A DNA stretch of 32,479 nucleotides from an uncultured Colwellia sp. (lineage in GTDB: Bacteria; Pseudomonadota; Gammaproteobacteria; Enterobacterales; Alteromonadaceae), in the NCBI GenBank assembly GCA_913049915.1, contig CAJWZC010000039.1, forward strand, positions 1 through 32,479, read 5' to 3'. Shown piece by piece: positions 17,467 to 25,835 of the stretch (the first letter of the stretch is position 1; the number at the start of each line of letters is the position of its first letter). The notes under the pieces were generated by a model. It was not told the origin of the DNA and made no database searches. It worked only from the letters and a program-made list of their open reading frames with translations. Position numbers and translations under genes: made by a program.

Positions 17467-18465
17467 ATGGCAACTATATACGAAGTTTCCGCATTAGCGG
17501 GGGTTTCATTATCATCTGTATCACGTGTACTTAATGATCATGAACATGTTAGTGAAAAAACTAAAAAGAAAGTAGCTGCTGCAATGAAAGAGTTGGGTTA
17601 TCGACCAAATACAATTGCGCGTTCATTGGCATCTAGTCGTTCAAATAGTGTTGGTGTTTTAGTTTCAGAATTACATGGTCCCTTTTTTGGTTCGATGCTA
17701 AGTGCCATTGAATTAGAGTTAAGAAATGCGGGTAAGCATGCAATCATAACTGCGGGTCATAGTGATGAAGAAAATGAAATAAAAGGATTAGAATTTCTAA
17801 TTGACCGAAATTGTGATGCACTTATTTTACTCGTTGATGCAATTTCAGATGACTACTTAATTAAATTAAGCAAAGGTAAAACTCCCTTTGTCATCTTAAA
17901 CCGTAATATTTCAGAAATTAGAGATAATTGTTTCTATTTAGATAACGAGCTAGGAGGTTACTTAGCGGCAAAACATTTAATAGAACAAGGTCATAAAGAA
18001 ATTGCCTATATATCAGGACCTTTATCAAAACAAGATAGTACTGAACGCTTGATAGGCCATAAAAAAGCATTAGTAGAAGCAAATATTTGCTTTAAAGAAA
18101 ATTTACTCTATGAAGGTGACTATTTAACAGAAAGTGGTCGTGAGGGTATAAATTTTTTGATTAATAATAAAACTACCTTTACAGCTATTGCCTGTTCAAA
18201 TGACGAAATGGCATCTGGGGCAATGAAAGGAGCAAGAGATCACAAACTATTGATTCCCGAACAATGTTCGTTTATTGGCTTTGATAATGCTTTTTTCACT
18301 GAATATCTTTATCCACAATTGACGACTATTCACTTTCCGGTTGCTGACATGGCGATAATGTCGACTCACTGGATCCTAAAACATGTTTATAAACAAAAAG
18401 AATTAGTAATAAAAAATATGTTTCTTCCTAATCTGATTGAAAGGCAATCTATCCAACAATACTAA
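17467..18465 (+). CDS. LacI/GalR-family transcriptional regulator of the beta-glucan locus
   Basis: A 332-residue LacI-family regulator. The N-terminal helix-turn-helix is clear (TIYEVSALAGVSLSSVSRVL, 3-22), followed by the hinge-helix region YRPNTIARSLAS (46-57). The remainder is the periplasmic-binding-like sensor domain (SNSVGVLVSELHGPFFGSML and onward). It is divergent from the permease operon, and seven TGGAAGCGCTTCCA-type palindromes occur at the three promoter regions of the locus. It is therefore the natural candidate for binding them and releasing them when the inducing sugar is present. The inducer is not visible from sequence; glucose or a laminari-oligosaccharide are candidates. 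An activator role cannot be excluded. The ATG is supported by AAGGA. Confidence 0.92.
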   Translation: MATIYEVSALAGVSLSSVSRVLNDHEHVSEKTKKKVAAAMKELGYRPNTIARSLASSRSNSVGVLVSELHGPFFGSMLSAIELELRNAGKHAIITAGHSDEENEIKGLEFLIDRNCDALILLVDAISDDYLIKLSKGKTPFVILNRNISEIRDNCFYLDNELGGYLAAKHLIEQGHKEIAYISGPLSKQDSTERLIGHKKALVEANICFKENLLYEGDYLTESGREGINFLINNKTTFTAIACSNDEMASGAMKGARDHKLLIPEQCSFIGFDNAFFTEYLYPQLTTIHFPVADMAIMSTHWILKHVYKQKELVIKNMFLPNLIERQSIQQY

Positions 18466-18744
18466 AATAGGAATAAATTATAGCCCCTTAAATTAATATG
18501 ATTATTAAGACCATTAATGTTTCATAATTATAACATTTTCTGGTAAAGAAACACCTGACTACTCGAAATAGTTATCAACGTACTATTGACATTGAGCATG
18601 ACATTGAAGAAGAAAAAGAGCCGGCAAATAGGACGCCTTTATTAAACTCTCAAGCTAATAAAAATCTTTTAATAAATTAACAAATATACTTTCTCACCCT
18701 ACAACAATTAGTAACTTTGATTTTATCCTTATTATAATCCATAC
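18466..18744. other. Intergenic gap between the regulator gene and ybaB
   Basis: No gene could be supported. A plus-strand stretch from 18535 to 18680 reads openly for about 48 codons, with an acidic segment DIEHDIEEEKEPANRTP, but it has no start codon. It could be the worn C-terminus of a lost gene. recR, the usual neighbour of ybaB, is absent. Confidence 0.4.
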
Positions 18745-18773
18745 AAAAAAGCCTGCATAAAGCAGGCTTTTTT
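18745..18773. terminator. Bidirectional intrinsic terminator between lacI-type gene and ybaB
   Basis: The stem AAAAAAGCCTGC/GCAGGCTTTTTT (18745-18756 with 18762-18773) encloses a five-base loop. A and T tracts flank it on both sides, so it works for both convergent transcripts: the regulator from the left and the dnaX-ybaB operon from the right. Confidence 0.9.
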
Positions 18774-18790
18774 AAAACTTAATTTTAAAC

Positions 18791-19117
18791 TTAAAACGGC
18801 ATTTTCATCCCTGGTGGTAATTGCATACCGCCAGTAAGGGCACCCATTTTATCTTTATTTTGCTCTTCAACACGGCGTACTGCATCATTAACCGCTGCAG
18901 CGAGTAAATCTTCAATCATGTCTTTATCATCACTCATTAAGCTTTCATCAAGCTCAACACGGCGAACACTATGACTACCTGTCATTGTTACTTTTACCAT
19001 ACCTGCACCTGCTTCGCCAATAACTTCCATATGCGCTAACTCTTCTTGCGCTTTAGCCATTTTTGCTTGCATTTGTTGGGCTTGTTTCATTAAGTTGCCC
19101 ATTCCACCTTTCATCAT
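18791..19117 (-). CDS. ybaB: YbaB/EbfC family nucleoid-associated DNA-binding protein
   Basis: A 108-residue member of the YbaB/EbfC family, small dimeric proteins that bind DNA and associate with the nucleoid. The N-terminal [20 protein letters not shown] is the long helix typical of the family. The central [21 protein letters not shown] and the C-terminal [12 protein letters not shown] tail are also characteristic. It lies downstream of dnaX in the same orientation, the conserved apt-dnaX-ybaB order. In E. coli recR follows, but here it does not: the next gene is the convergent LacI-family regulator. A start one codon further on (second Met) is possible. Confidence 0.95.
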   Translation of the reverse strand: MMKGGMGNLMKQAQQMQAKMAKAQEELAHMEVIGEAGAGMVKVTMTGSHSVRRVELDESLMSDDKDMIEDLLAAAVNDAVRRVEEQNKDKMGALTGGMQLPPGMKMPF

Positions 19118-19253
19118 AATCTTTTCTCCAATATTATTAGGTTAACTATTTTATAAATTATTCTGTTATTTTACCCTAAAGTAACCAAACTTTGAACATT
19201 AACTCATGGTAATTACTCTTCAAAAGGCAAAGCTGTTTCAAACTATTTTACTA

Positions 19254-21389
19254 CTAGCACGGTGAAATAGTATCTTCATCCAAATTGGCTTGAAAAGTTT
19301 CTTGTAATGCAATCACAATAGCATCTTCTTTTATTAGTGCTTGGGCATACACAAGACGCTTATCATTTATTTGACCTTGAATTTGATAAGGGTCTGCGAC
19401 AGTTTCATCAACAATATTAAGAGTAACTGTAATCTGTTTTGACAAGAATTCACAAATAGAATCCTGCAATAATTGCTGAGCTACTTCTGTATATAAATGT
19501 CGGGTTGTCTGGTTTAGTTGAAGTATCAAATTATCATCGGTGGACTCTTCACTAATTGTTGCATGTATCGCTAATTGCCTAATACGTGCAGTAAGCTGCA
19601 TAGAGTCGATCATGTGCGCCCATTTATCTACCTGATTCGCTTTGATAATTTTAGTAGGATCAATATTATCTTGGTGAAAAGGTACTAACGGCTCAGGTGC
19701 GATAATCAAAGGCTCAGGAGGTAGCACTTGCGTTTCAACTGAGGAGTTAGCACTATCTTGACTACTTTCGACCTTATCAGGTTGACGCAGAGCTGCGTCA
19801 CGGGGCTTTTTTGTTTGCTTCTCCAATTCTTTCTTTCGACTGCGCAACATATTTCGGGTTGCTAGTACTGAGGCTACAGGACTATGACTACTAAGTTGCC
19901 CTGCTTGCTCATTAGGCATAAAGGGAGGTTTTATTTGCTGTACTGTATCACTTTTGACCGATGATAAATGGTCTGCAGTCTCAGTATTCAAAGCAGTTTT
20001 TTGAGCTGTTAGAGCTTGGTTTAACGGCTCTGTATTACTAAGGTTTAGTTCCGCTGCTTGTTGCTCAATGGCAAGTATTTGCTCATTTAACTCACTGTGT
20101 TGAGTATCATCCATAGTAACAAGCGCATTAGGAGTAATCTCTTCAACTTCAACAATGCCATCTGAAACTATTGTACTAACGAGCTCTTCAACTACTTCAT
20201 TGCTTGAAGTTACTTCTACTGGTTTAGTAAAATTGACTTCATCGGAGCTAAAAACATTAGGCTGTTCACTATTATCTACTAGCTGGTTAACAAGCTGAGA
20301 TTTTTGCATGGGTTTAAAAGCAAGCAATCTCAATAAGGTCATATCAAAAGCTGCTTGTTCATCAAAAGCGTATGGTAAATCTTTTCGACCATTAAGGCTT
20401 ATTTGATAATAAAGTTGAACATCCTCAGCAGATATAGCCTTACTAAATTTTTTTAATAAAGCTAATAAGTCCGCCGGTAAATCAAAATTCTGTTCAACTA
20501 TTTGTATTAAGGCAATTTGATGAAACAACTGAATTAGCTCAGCAAATAATTGGCTATAACTTGGTGCATAAGAGGCTATTTCTTGAGATAAAGCCATTAG
20601 CTCGTGGCTATTTTGCTTTAGTAGGGCAATCACCACCTGGTAAACCCAGTTTTGATCGATACCACCAAGCATCTGCTGAATATTAGTTAAACTGATATTT
20701 CCTTGCCCTTGAGCAATTGCTTGGTCAGTTAAACTCAGTGAATCTCGCATACTACCGCGAGCTGCTTTCGCTAACAAAGTTAAACAGCCATGCTCGTGAC
20801 TGACTTGCTCTTGAGATAAAATATCTACAAGTTTTTCTTCAATTTGCTTTACCGTCAAAGCTTTTAAATGAAACTGTAAACAACGTGATAATACCGTAAT
20901 TGGTAATTTTTGTGGATCAGTAGTCGCTAAAATAAATTTAACGTGCTCTGGCGGCTCTTCAAGGGTTTTAAGTAAGGCATTAAAGCTATGACGAGATAAC
21001 ATATGTACCTCATCTATTAGATAAACTTTAAATCGACCTCTACTTGGCGCGTATTGAACATTATCAAGAATTTCACGAGTATCATCAACTTTCGTTTTAG
21101 AAGCCGCATCTATTTCGAGAAGATCAACAAAACGCCCTTGGTCGATATCTATACAAACATCACATACACCGCAAGGTTTCTCGGTGATACCAATCTCACA
21201 ATTTAAACTTTTGGCAAAAATTCGGGCAATAGTCGTTTTACCAACACCTCGCGTACCGGTAAAAAGATAAGCATGATGTAAACGCTTTTGAGATAAAGCA
21301 TTGGCAAGAACCGTGACGACATGCTCTTGTCCCATCAATTGCTGAAAGTTCTTGGGGCGCCATTTTCTTGCTAAAACTTGATAACTCAT
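19254..21389 (-). CDS. dnaX: DNA polymerase III subunits tau and gamma
   Basis: A 711-residue clamp-loader subunit (tau). The Walker A motif GTRGVGKT lies at 45-52. The zinc-binding cysteines are C64, C73, C76 and C79. Walker B with DEVHML and the sensor region ILATTDPQKLP follow, forming the AAA+ core in the first 370 residues. A low-complexity Q/E/S-rich linker (about 375-520) precedes the C-terminal tau domains that contact DnaB and the polymerase. At codons 526-528 the message reads ACA AAA AAG, containing the slippery heptamer A AAA AAG, with a hairpin 5 nt downstream. A -1 slip gives Ala-Pro-stop, so a gamma form of about 530 residues is predicted. apt lies 28 bp upstream and ybaB downstream. 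Confidence 0.97.
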   Translation of the reverse strand: MSYQVLARKWRPKNFQQLMGQEHVVTVLANALSQKRLHHAYLFTGTRGVGKTTIARIFAKSLNCEIGITEKPCGVCDVCIDIDQGRFVDLLEIDAASKTKVDDTREILDNVQYAPSRGRFKVYLIDEVHMLSRHSFNALLKTLEEPPEHVKFILATTDPQKLPITVLSRCLQFHLKALTVKQIEEKLVDILSQEQVSHEHGCLTLLAKAARGSMRDSLSLTDQAIAQGQGNISLTNIQQMLGGIDQNWVYQVVIALLKQNSHELMALSQEIASYAPSYSQLFAELIQLFHQIALIQIVEQNFDLPADLLALLKKFSKAISAEDVQLYYQISLNGRKDLPYAFDEQAAFDMTLLRLLAFKPMQKSQLVNQLVDNSEQPNVFSSDEVNFTKPVEVTSSNEVVEELVSTIVSDGIVEVEEITPNALVTMDDTQHSELNEQILAIEQQAAELNLSNTEPLNQALTAQKTALNTETADHLSSVKSDTVQQIKPPFMPNEQAGQLSSHSPVASVLATRNMLRSRKKELEKQTKKPRDAALRQPDKVESSQDSANSSVETQVLPPEPLIIAPEPLVPFHQDNIDPTKIIKANQVDKWAHMIDSMQLTARIRQLAIHATISEESTDDNLILQLNQTTRHLYTEVAQQLLQDSICEFLSKQITVTLNIVDETVADPYQIQGQINDKRLVYAQALIKEDAIVIALQETFQANLDEDTISPC
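19783..19824 (-). promoter_or_regulatory. Programmed -1 ribosomal frameshift signal in dnaX
   Basis: On the coding (minus) strand all three E. coli-type elements are present. A GGAG Shine-Dalgarno-like stimulator lies at 19824-19821, 8 nt before the slippery site. The heptamer A AAA AAG occupies 19812-19806 in the correct phase. After a 5-nt spacer there is a perfect 8-bp stem TGACGCAG/CTGCGTCA (19800-19783). After slippage the frame reads GCC CCG TGA, so the stop at 19800-19798 ends the short gamma product. Confidence 0.88.
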
Positions 21390-21417
21390 ATTAAATTACT
21401 TTAGGTCCTTGGATAAA

Positions 21418-21963
21418 CTATTCGCCTTGATATTGTATTAGCGAATAAGGCGTAATGTGTAGTGCTACTAGACGCTTTTCTCCGCCTAAATCAGGTAACG
21501 AGATAACAAAACCAGCATCTTGTACTTGCGCACCTAAACGACGGATCAGTTTCGTTGTCGCCTCTATAGTGCCACCAGTTGCTAATAAATCATCAATAAT
21601 CAGAACTTTATCTTCTGGGGTTAATGAATCTTGATGAATCTCTAAAACATCTTCACCATATTCTAATTGATAAGCTTGAGCGTAAGTATCTCTAGGTAAT
21701 TTCCCTGGCTTTCTTACCGGGACAAAGCCGATATTTAAGGCTAACGCTAAAGGCGCACCAAAAATAAAGCCACGAGCTTCTGTGCCAACTACTTTAGTAA
21801 AACCTTTATTTCTATAAGTGTCAGCTAATAACTCAATTGTTAAAGCAAAAGCTTGTGCGTCTTCTAATAGACTGGTGACGTCACGGAACATAACGCCTTT
21901 AACTGGATAATCTGGAATAGTTTGTATTGCATTAACCAGTTGCTGCTGTTGTATATTATTCAT
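21418..21963 (-). CDS. apt: Adenine phosphoribosyltransferase
   Basis: A 181-residue cytoplasmic enzyme of purine salvage, converting adenine and PRPP to AMP and pyrophosphate. The PRPP-binding motif [16 protein letters not shown] is intact. The N-terminal [15 protein letters not shown] and the central [14 protein letters not shown] are standard for bacterial Apt. Length matches the E. coli enzyme (183 residues). The stop lies 28 bp before the dnaX start on the same strand, the conserved apt-dnaX-ybaB arrangement. Nothing unusual was seen. Confidence 0.96.
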   Translation of the reverse strand: MNNIQQQQLVNAIQTIPDYPVKGVMFRDVTSLLEDAQAFALTIELLADTYRNKGFTKVVGTEARGFIFGAPLALALNIGFVPVRKPGKLPRDTYAQAYQLEYGEDVLEIHQDSLTPEDKVLIIDDLLATGGTIEATTKLIRRLGAQVQDAGFVISLPDLGGEKRLVALHITPYSLIQYQGE

Positions 21964-22077
21964 GATTTCGGATAAGAAAACCTTAAGATGGTTTTCTATT
22001 ATATTAATAAATAGATAATCAAAGCATAAAGCAATTCAGCTCACATTTATAGGAATAAAAGGTAGCTTATAGCAATA

Positions 22078-22473
22078 TTAGGCAATGTTTTGAACTGTTT
22101 CATCCTCATAAAAAGTAGAGCTAAATTCGGAAAGGATTGTAAGAAAGTACGCGTCGTTAATCGGCTTATCAATAACCTTATCGAAAAGGCTAAACTCTAC
22201 TAGATTTTTAACTGTATGAGTTCCTTGTGTAGTCATGAAAATCACCGGCACTTGTGAAGAAAGTTGATTACCTTTTAAATTTTTCGTTAGCTGTACGCCA
22301 TTCATCAACGGCATTAAATGATCAATAACAAATAACTGATAGTTTCCTTGTTGAGCTTTTCCTAATGCATCTAAACCGTTAATGGCTAGATCTACATTGT
22401 GTCCTTGTGAAATAATAAGGGCTACTAGCTTTTCTTGAACAGCTTTATTATCATCAACAACTAATATATTCAT
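22078..22473 (-). CDS. Single-domain response regulator (CheY-like receiver)
   Basis: A 131-residue receiver domain without an output domain. The acidic pair D7-D8 (VVDDNK), the phospho-acceptor D51 in FVIDHLMP, Thr81 (MTTQG) and Lys103-Pro104 (IDKPIN) are all present, so phosphorylation should be possible. It would act through protein-protein contacts, as CheY or phosphorelay intermediates do. No histidine kinase lies nearby, so the partner is unknown. It is separated by 114 bp from apt downstream and 151 bp from the DUF1456 gene upstream and is probably monocistronic. A CCCTATA/TATAGGG inverted repeat (22514-22541) lies just upstream of it. Confidence 0.9.
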   Translation of the reverse strand: MNILVVDDNKAVQEKLVALIISQGHNVDLAINGLDALGKAQQGNYQLFVIDHLMPLMNGVQLTKNLKGNQLSSQVPVIFMTTQGTHTVKNLVEFSLFDKVIDKPINDAYFLTILSEFSSTFYEDETVQNIA

Positions 22474-22624
22474 ATATAATTTTTAATACTAAGAGCTAAT
22501 TTGCGCGGATTTTACCCTATAATAATTTGAGTATATAGGGTTTTCTCAAATCAATGCATAAACATAATACTTATAATGTAACGAGAACTTAGTACTAATG
22601 TATAATTTTAGTGCCAATAATATA

Positions 22625-23317
22625 TTACTTTGACAGTTTTAGACGTTGGCGTTTAGGTGCCGTAGTGCTGTTTGGATTAACATAGACATTACTGGCATTA
22701 GGTCTCGCGCCTTCAACCCATGGTGATGAAGGTTCAGGTTTAGTAACTTTTTTCTTAGTATAAACCTTTTTATCATGACTTGGTTTTAATTTACCTGCTG
22801 CAACTTTCGAACTAGAGCTACTAGGACTAGCGATTTTCCCGGTTCTTTCTACATGATACGTGTTATCAATTGCATGTAAAAGATTTCTTAAGACTTGATC
22901 TTTACACTCTCGATAGTGCTGATGATCTACTTTACGTGAAAAGGCACTTAATTCAGGCTTACTCAGTCTAAAATCGACTGTTTCTAATAATGAAATGATT
23001 TGTTCAGCTTGCAGGTTTAGGGCAATTTTAAGTTTAGTCAAAATAATATTATTTGATAAACGTTTTTCTGGTATTGCTAGAGGACCTGGCTTCTTACCAC
23101 GTTTCTCATTTATAAAACCATTTAAAAAAACAGCTAGTTTCGTATCAAATAAAGCAACAAAATCACTATCACTGTCCTTTTTCAGCCAGGCACTGACTTC
23201 CTCACGAGTAACTACTTCACCTGCTGAGGCAAAGATCGCTACCATTTGTTTATCATTAAAATTAAAGGTATAACGCAACTTGCGTAAAACATCATTATTA
23301 TTCACGGTAAAATCCAA
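22625..23317 (-). CDS. DUF1456 family protein (YehS-like)
   Basis: A 230-residue protein with two copies of the DUF1456 module, about residues 7-72 (NNDVLRKLRYTFNFNDKQM) and 87-155 (LSNNIILTKLKIALNLQAEQ). The E. coli relative is YehS, of unassigned molecular function. A basic, low-complexity tail of about 70 residues (Lys, Ser and Pro rich, ending KRQRLKLSK) follows and is longer than in YehS. It could bind nucleic acid, which is inference. No signal peptide. The next gene upstream, the YbaK-like deacylase, is 55 bp away on the same strand, so the pair may be co-transcribed. Confidence 0.88.
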   Translation of the reverse strand: MDFTVNNNDVLRKLRYTFNFNDKQMVAIFASAGEVVTREEVSAWLKKDSDSDFVALFDTKLAVFLNGFINEKRGKKPGPLAIPEKRLSNNIILTKLKIALNLQAEQIISLLETVDFRLSKPELSAFSRKVDHQHYRECKDQVLRNLLHAIDNTYHVERTGKIASPSSSSSKVAAGKLKPSHDKKVYTKKKVTKPEPSSPWVEGARPNASNVYVNPNSTTAPKRQRLKLSK

Positions 23318-23372
23318 TACATAAACTTAATTAAGACATTATACACTCTAAGGCTATTTGCTAACATATCTG

Positions 23373-23852
23373 TTAGTGAAATACTTCATTGCTAAAATTA
23401 AGATGTTTACCAGACGTCATTAACGTTTTAAAATCATCTTGAGTTACACATAACAAAGTGTGATGATCACCAGCTTCAAGATAGACCCGTGATAATAGGT
23501 CTAACTTTTTTTCACAAATCATTGTTAGATTGTATGCACCAGGTGCTGGGGGTATTGCGCCATGATGACAGTCTGAAAAAAATTGGTATAGCTCGCGTTC
23601 TTTCATTAACTCAAAGCTGCCATGCAGTTTATCATTAAGCACTGATAAACTAATTTTGTCAGTAGCTGGCAGTATGGCCATTAACTTTTTATCTTCATGG
23701 TTTTTTAACAAAACTGCTTTAGCAATCTGTTTTAATGAGATATTAGCTGTTATTGCTGTACCAATAGAGCTATTACTTTGAAAGTGTTCAATTGCTTGGT
23801 AGGCAATTTTCTTTTCAATGAGGTATCGAGTAAGTCTCGTTGAAGCGTTCAT
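23373..23852 (-). CDS. YbaK/prolyl-tRNA deacylase-like protein
   Basis: A 159-residue protein of the YbaK/ProX aminoacyl-tRNA deacylase domain family (PF04073), which hydrolyses mischarged tRNAs in trans. Visible family features are the AKAVLLKN segment with the conserved lysine, the AILPATDKISL strand, and a glycine/proline-rich loop GAIPPAPGAYNL near 98-109. Typical members are 150-180 residues, so the domain stands alone. Which tRNA (Cys-Pro, Ala-Pro or other) cannot be read from sequence. It lies upstream of the DUF1456 gene on the same strand and downstream of the terminator that follows the cysteine-repeat peptide gene. Confidence 0.8.
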   Translation of the reverse strand: MNASTRLTRYLIEKKIAYQAIEHFQSNSSIGTAITANISLKQIAKAVLLKNHEDKKLMAILPATDKISLSVLNDKLHGSFELMKERELYQFFSDCHHGAIPPAPGAYNLTMICEKKLDLLSRVYLEAGDHHTLLCVTQDDFKTLMTSGKHLNFSNEVFH

Positions 23853-23952
23853 ATAAACCTCTGACTATTTTATTTAAGTTAATTAAGTATAGTCGTTTAT
23901 ACCAATTTACTTATATAGATAGTCTGCAATGATGAATCGCTTTATTTATAAT

Positions 23953-23976
23953 AAAAAAACGGGCTTTAGCCCGTTT
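23953..23976 (-). terminator. Intrinsic terminator after the KCG-repeat peptide gene
   Basis: The stem CGGGCT (23960-23965) pairs with AGCCCG (23968-23973), extended by A-T pairs. On the minus strand it is followed by seven U residues (23959-23953). It lies 24 bases past the stop of the gene at 24000-24341. Confidence 0.85.
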
Positions 23977-23999
23977 ATTATCTAAAAAGAGTTGGTGGA

Positions 24000-24341
24000 C
24001 TAACCACCACACTTTTTACTCTTTTCTGTCGACTTACCTTCACCACATTTTCCTTCGCCGCATTTACCTTTTTTAGCAGCTTTCATTTTGCCTTCGCCAC
24101 ATTTTCCTTCACCACACTTCCCTTTTTTGGCGTCTTTCATTTTACCTTCGCCGCATTTATCCTTTTTACCATCTTTAACTTTACCTTGACCACACTTTCC
24201 ATCTTCATGGTCTGAAACTATTGTCACTAACTCTGCTGAAGCAAACGGATTCGACTCAGCTTTAGCTATATTACTAGTGAAAAGACTAAAAGCTAGTAAA
24301 CTCATTACTATGGCGATTGTTGATTTCTTAACTATATTCAT
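24000..24341 (-). CDS. Secreted KCG/EGKCG-repeat peptide, HvfA-like candidate copper-binding RiPP precursor
   Basis: A 113-residue peptide with a signal peptide of about 28 residues (FSLFTSNIAKA). A short spacer and a Gly/Lys/Cys-rich C-terminus (48-113) follow. Seven cysteines occur at 50, 63, 76, 81, 94, 99 and 111, nearly all as KCG, and EGKCG appears at 78-82 and 96-100. EGKCG motifs are the modification sites of Haemophilus HvfA, whose cysteines are converted to copper-binding heterocycles by the MNIO (DUF692) enzyme HvfB with HvfC. Neither partner is in this window, so modification would need enzymes elsewhere or the peptide may chelate metal unmodified. An AGGAA ribosome-binding site precedes the ATG, and the gene ends at a strong terminator, so it looks monocistronic. 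Metal choice is inferred. Confidence 0.75.
   Translation of the reverse strand: MNIVKKSTIAIVMSLLAFSLFTSNIAKAESNPFASAELVTIVSDHEDGKCGQGKVKDGKKDKCGEGKMKDAKKGKCGEGKCGEGKMKAAKKGKCGEGKCGEGKSTEKSKKCGG
24003..24200 (-). repeat. Intragenic tandem repeats encoding KCGEGK units
   Basis: This codes for residues 48-113 of the peptide. An 18-residue unit (C76 to C94, C81 to C99) recurs: GKCGEGKCGEGK followed by MK-x-AKK. The units differ at many synonymous positions. That suggests selection on the protein repeat rather than a very recent DNA duplication. Confidence 0.75.
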
Positions 24342-24462
24342 GATTTATTCCTGGATGGGTAGTTATATTAAAGTTATCTCATTATTATTAATATTTACTT
24401 GTATGACACTTAACATAGACCTGCAATGGTTAACAAAAATTTCATCAACATGAAATTTAAAC

Positions 24463-24501
24463 AAAAAAAACCAGCACTCCTTTTAAAAGATATGCTGGTT
24501 T
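24463..24501 (-). terminator. Intrinsic terminator after the TonB/TPR operon
   Basis: AAACCAGCA (24468-24476) pairs with TGCTGGTTT (24493-24501). On the minus strand this hairpin is followed by a U run complementary to the A tract at 24463-24470. It lies 37 bases beyond the stop of the TPR gene. Confidence 0.8.
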
Positions 24502-24537
24502 ATATTTCTATTATTTAATTTGATAAATCAGCCAATA

Positions 24538-25833
24538 TTAAATAGTAACCTTTTTTCTTTTAGCTGTATCAACAATAAAGCTTTTCCAACCCTTGGCAGA
24601 CTTACGAGTACCAGGATCTTTCATTGCTTTTTGAATAGCTGCGAATGCTTCTTTGTACTTTTCAAGATAGAAGTACGATTCGGCAATACTCATATGAATT
24701 CGGCCTTGTTTAGAAACACCAAGTTCAATTGATTTATTCAAAGCAACAATAGCTTTAGCAAATTGCTCGTCTTGTTTTAACAACATACCTTGTTTACGAT
24801 AATGCTTAGCATCAGTTGTCATTTTGGCTAACTCACCATAATAACTTGCCGCTTTATCAATATGTTGTGCAGAATGCCAAGTGTTCGCTAATGTGGCGAT
24901 ATTTTTATCATCACGCTTAACTAAACCAGAAGCAATATGTTTCTCTAATAGTAAAGCGGCTTTATAAGGCGCTTCACTTTGAGAGTACAAACTTGCTAAG
25001 GTCTTGATTTGGTTTTCTTTATCCAAGTGTCCTAATTTATAAGCTAAATCAAGTGTTTGCGTTGCTTTATCATAATCTTCGACTAATAAATAAAACATTG
25101 GTAATTGTGTCCACCACTGTTTATTTTCAGGGAAAAGTTGAAGCACCGTTTCCGAAACCTGTATAGTCTCTTTATACATTTTACGTTCATAGTAAGATTG
25201 TAATTTTAAGATGTACGGGTTTTGATTTGGTTTATCACCAAAGGCTGCAATAGCTTTATCAGCGGGCTCAATTACTTTATCTAATTGCTTTAACGAGAAA
25301 TACGCATTTGCAATTTTGATATAAGTCTGGCCATCACTTTTACCAGAAAAATCCATCCAAGCATAATAAGTCTTCAGCGCGCCTTCATAGTCTTTGGTTT
25401 GCATTTGCATGTCAGCCAATAACTTTAAAGACTCGCTCTGATCGACTTCATTAAGTATATCAGGCTCTAGTGCTTTTTTAAGATACTCAATGGTTTTTTG
25501 CTCATTGTCACCTAAAGTTGCATACATTACAGCAACCATACGGGCTACATAAGCTTGGTCGTAGGCTTTAGATGCATCAATATCCAATAGAATAACTAAA
25601 GCACCTTTGATATCATCAATCTGGTAAGATTCAAAAGCTTTCTGTACTTTTTTACCAACACGAGGACCAACTAATTGCGTAGGACGCTTTTTCTTTTTTT
25701 CAGCTTGCTCAGCACCCGCAGCTTCTGCGTAATTTGCAAAAGGTACTTGTGCAACAAGAAGTGAAGCAACAACAACAAGAGAAGTTGATAGTTTTTTAAG
25801 TTTTAAGTTTTTAAATACTAATTTATTAAACAT
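24538..25833 (-). CDS. Periplasmic tetratricopeptide-repeat protein of the TonB2-type operon
   Basis: A 431-residue exported protein: signal peptide about 1-38 (LLVAQVPFANYAEA), a basic segment KKKKRP (47-52), then TPR-like helical repeats to the C-terminus. Examples are the GDEQ/GDNEQKTIEYLKKAL, KDYEGALKTYYAW and EKYKEAFAAIQKAM segments. It starts 2 bp after the tonB stop and is the last gene before the terminator. TPR proteins commonly accompany TonB2-type systems and are thought to scaffold or regulate the energy-transducing complex. That role is inferred here. Confidence 0.85.
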   Translation of the reverse strand: MFNKLVFKNLKLKKLSTSLVVVASLLVAQVPFANYAEAAGAEQAEKKKKRPTQLVGPRVGKKVQKAFESYQIDDIKGALVILLDIDASKAYDQAYVARMVAVMYATLGDNEQKTIEYLKKALEPDILNEVDQSESLKLLADMQMQTKDYEGALKTYYAWMDFSGKSDGQTYIKIANAYFSLKQLDKVIEPADKAIAAFGDKPNQNPYILKLQSYYERKMYKETIQVSETVLQLFPENKQWWTQLPMFYLLVEDYDKATQTLDLAYKLGHLDKENQIKTLASLYSQSEAPYKAALLLEKHIASGLVKRDDKNIATLANTWHSAQHIDKAASYYGELAKMTTDAKHYRKQGMLLKQDEQFAKAIVALNKSIELGVSKQGRIHMSIAESYFYLEKYKEAFAAIQKAMKDPGTRKSAKGWKSFIVDTAKRKKVTI

Positions 25834-25835
25834 AA

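Noticed and set aside
18535-18680. Open stretch of about 48 codons with an acidic segment downstream of the LacI-type gene.
   Set aside because: It has no start codon, no ribosome-binding site and no recognisable family. It is mentioned only as a possible gene remnant.
22514-22541. ACCCTATA/TATAGGGT inverted repeat between the DUF1456 and response-regulator genes.
   Set aside because: It could be a terminator for the DUF1456 gene but lacks a U tract on the minus strand and has a 12-base loop. Kept only as a note under the response regulator.
24003-24200. Regular repeats that could suggest a CRISPR-like or minisatellite array.
   Set aside because: The repeats are in frame, vary at synonymous positions and encode KCGEGK units. 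There are no unique spacers and no cas genes.
24437-24458. AAATTTCAT-CAAC-ATGAAATTT inverted repeat upstream of the KCG-repeat peptide gene.
   Set aside because: It is AT-rich, about 100 bp from the start and close to the terminator of the TPR gene. It could be an operator, but nothing ties it to a known regulator.
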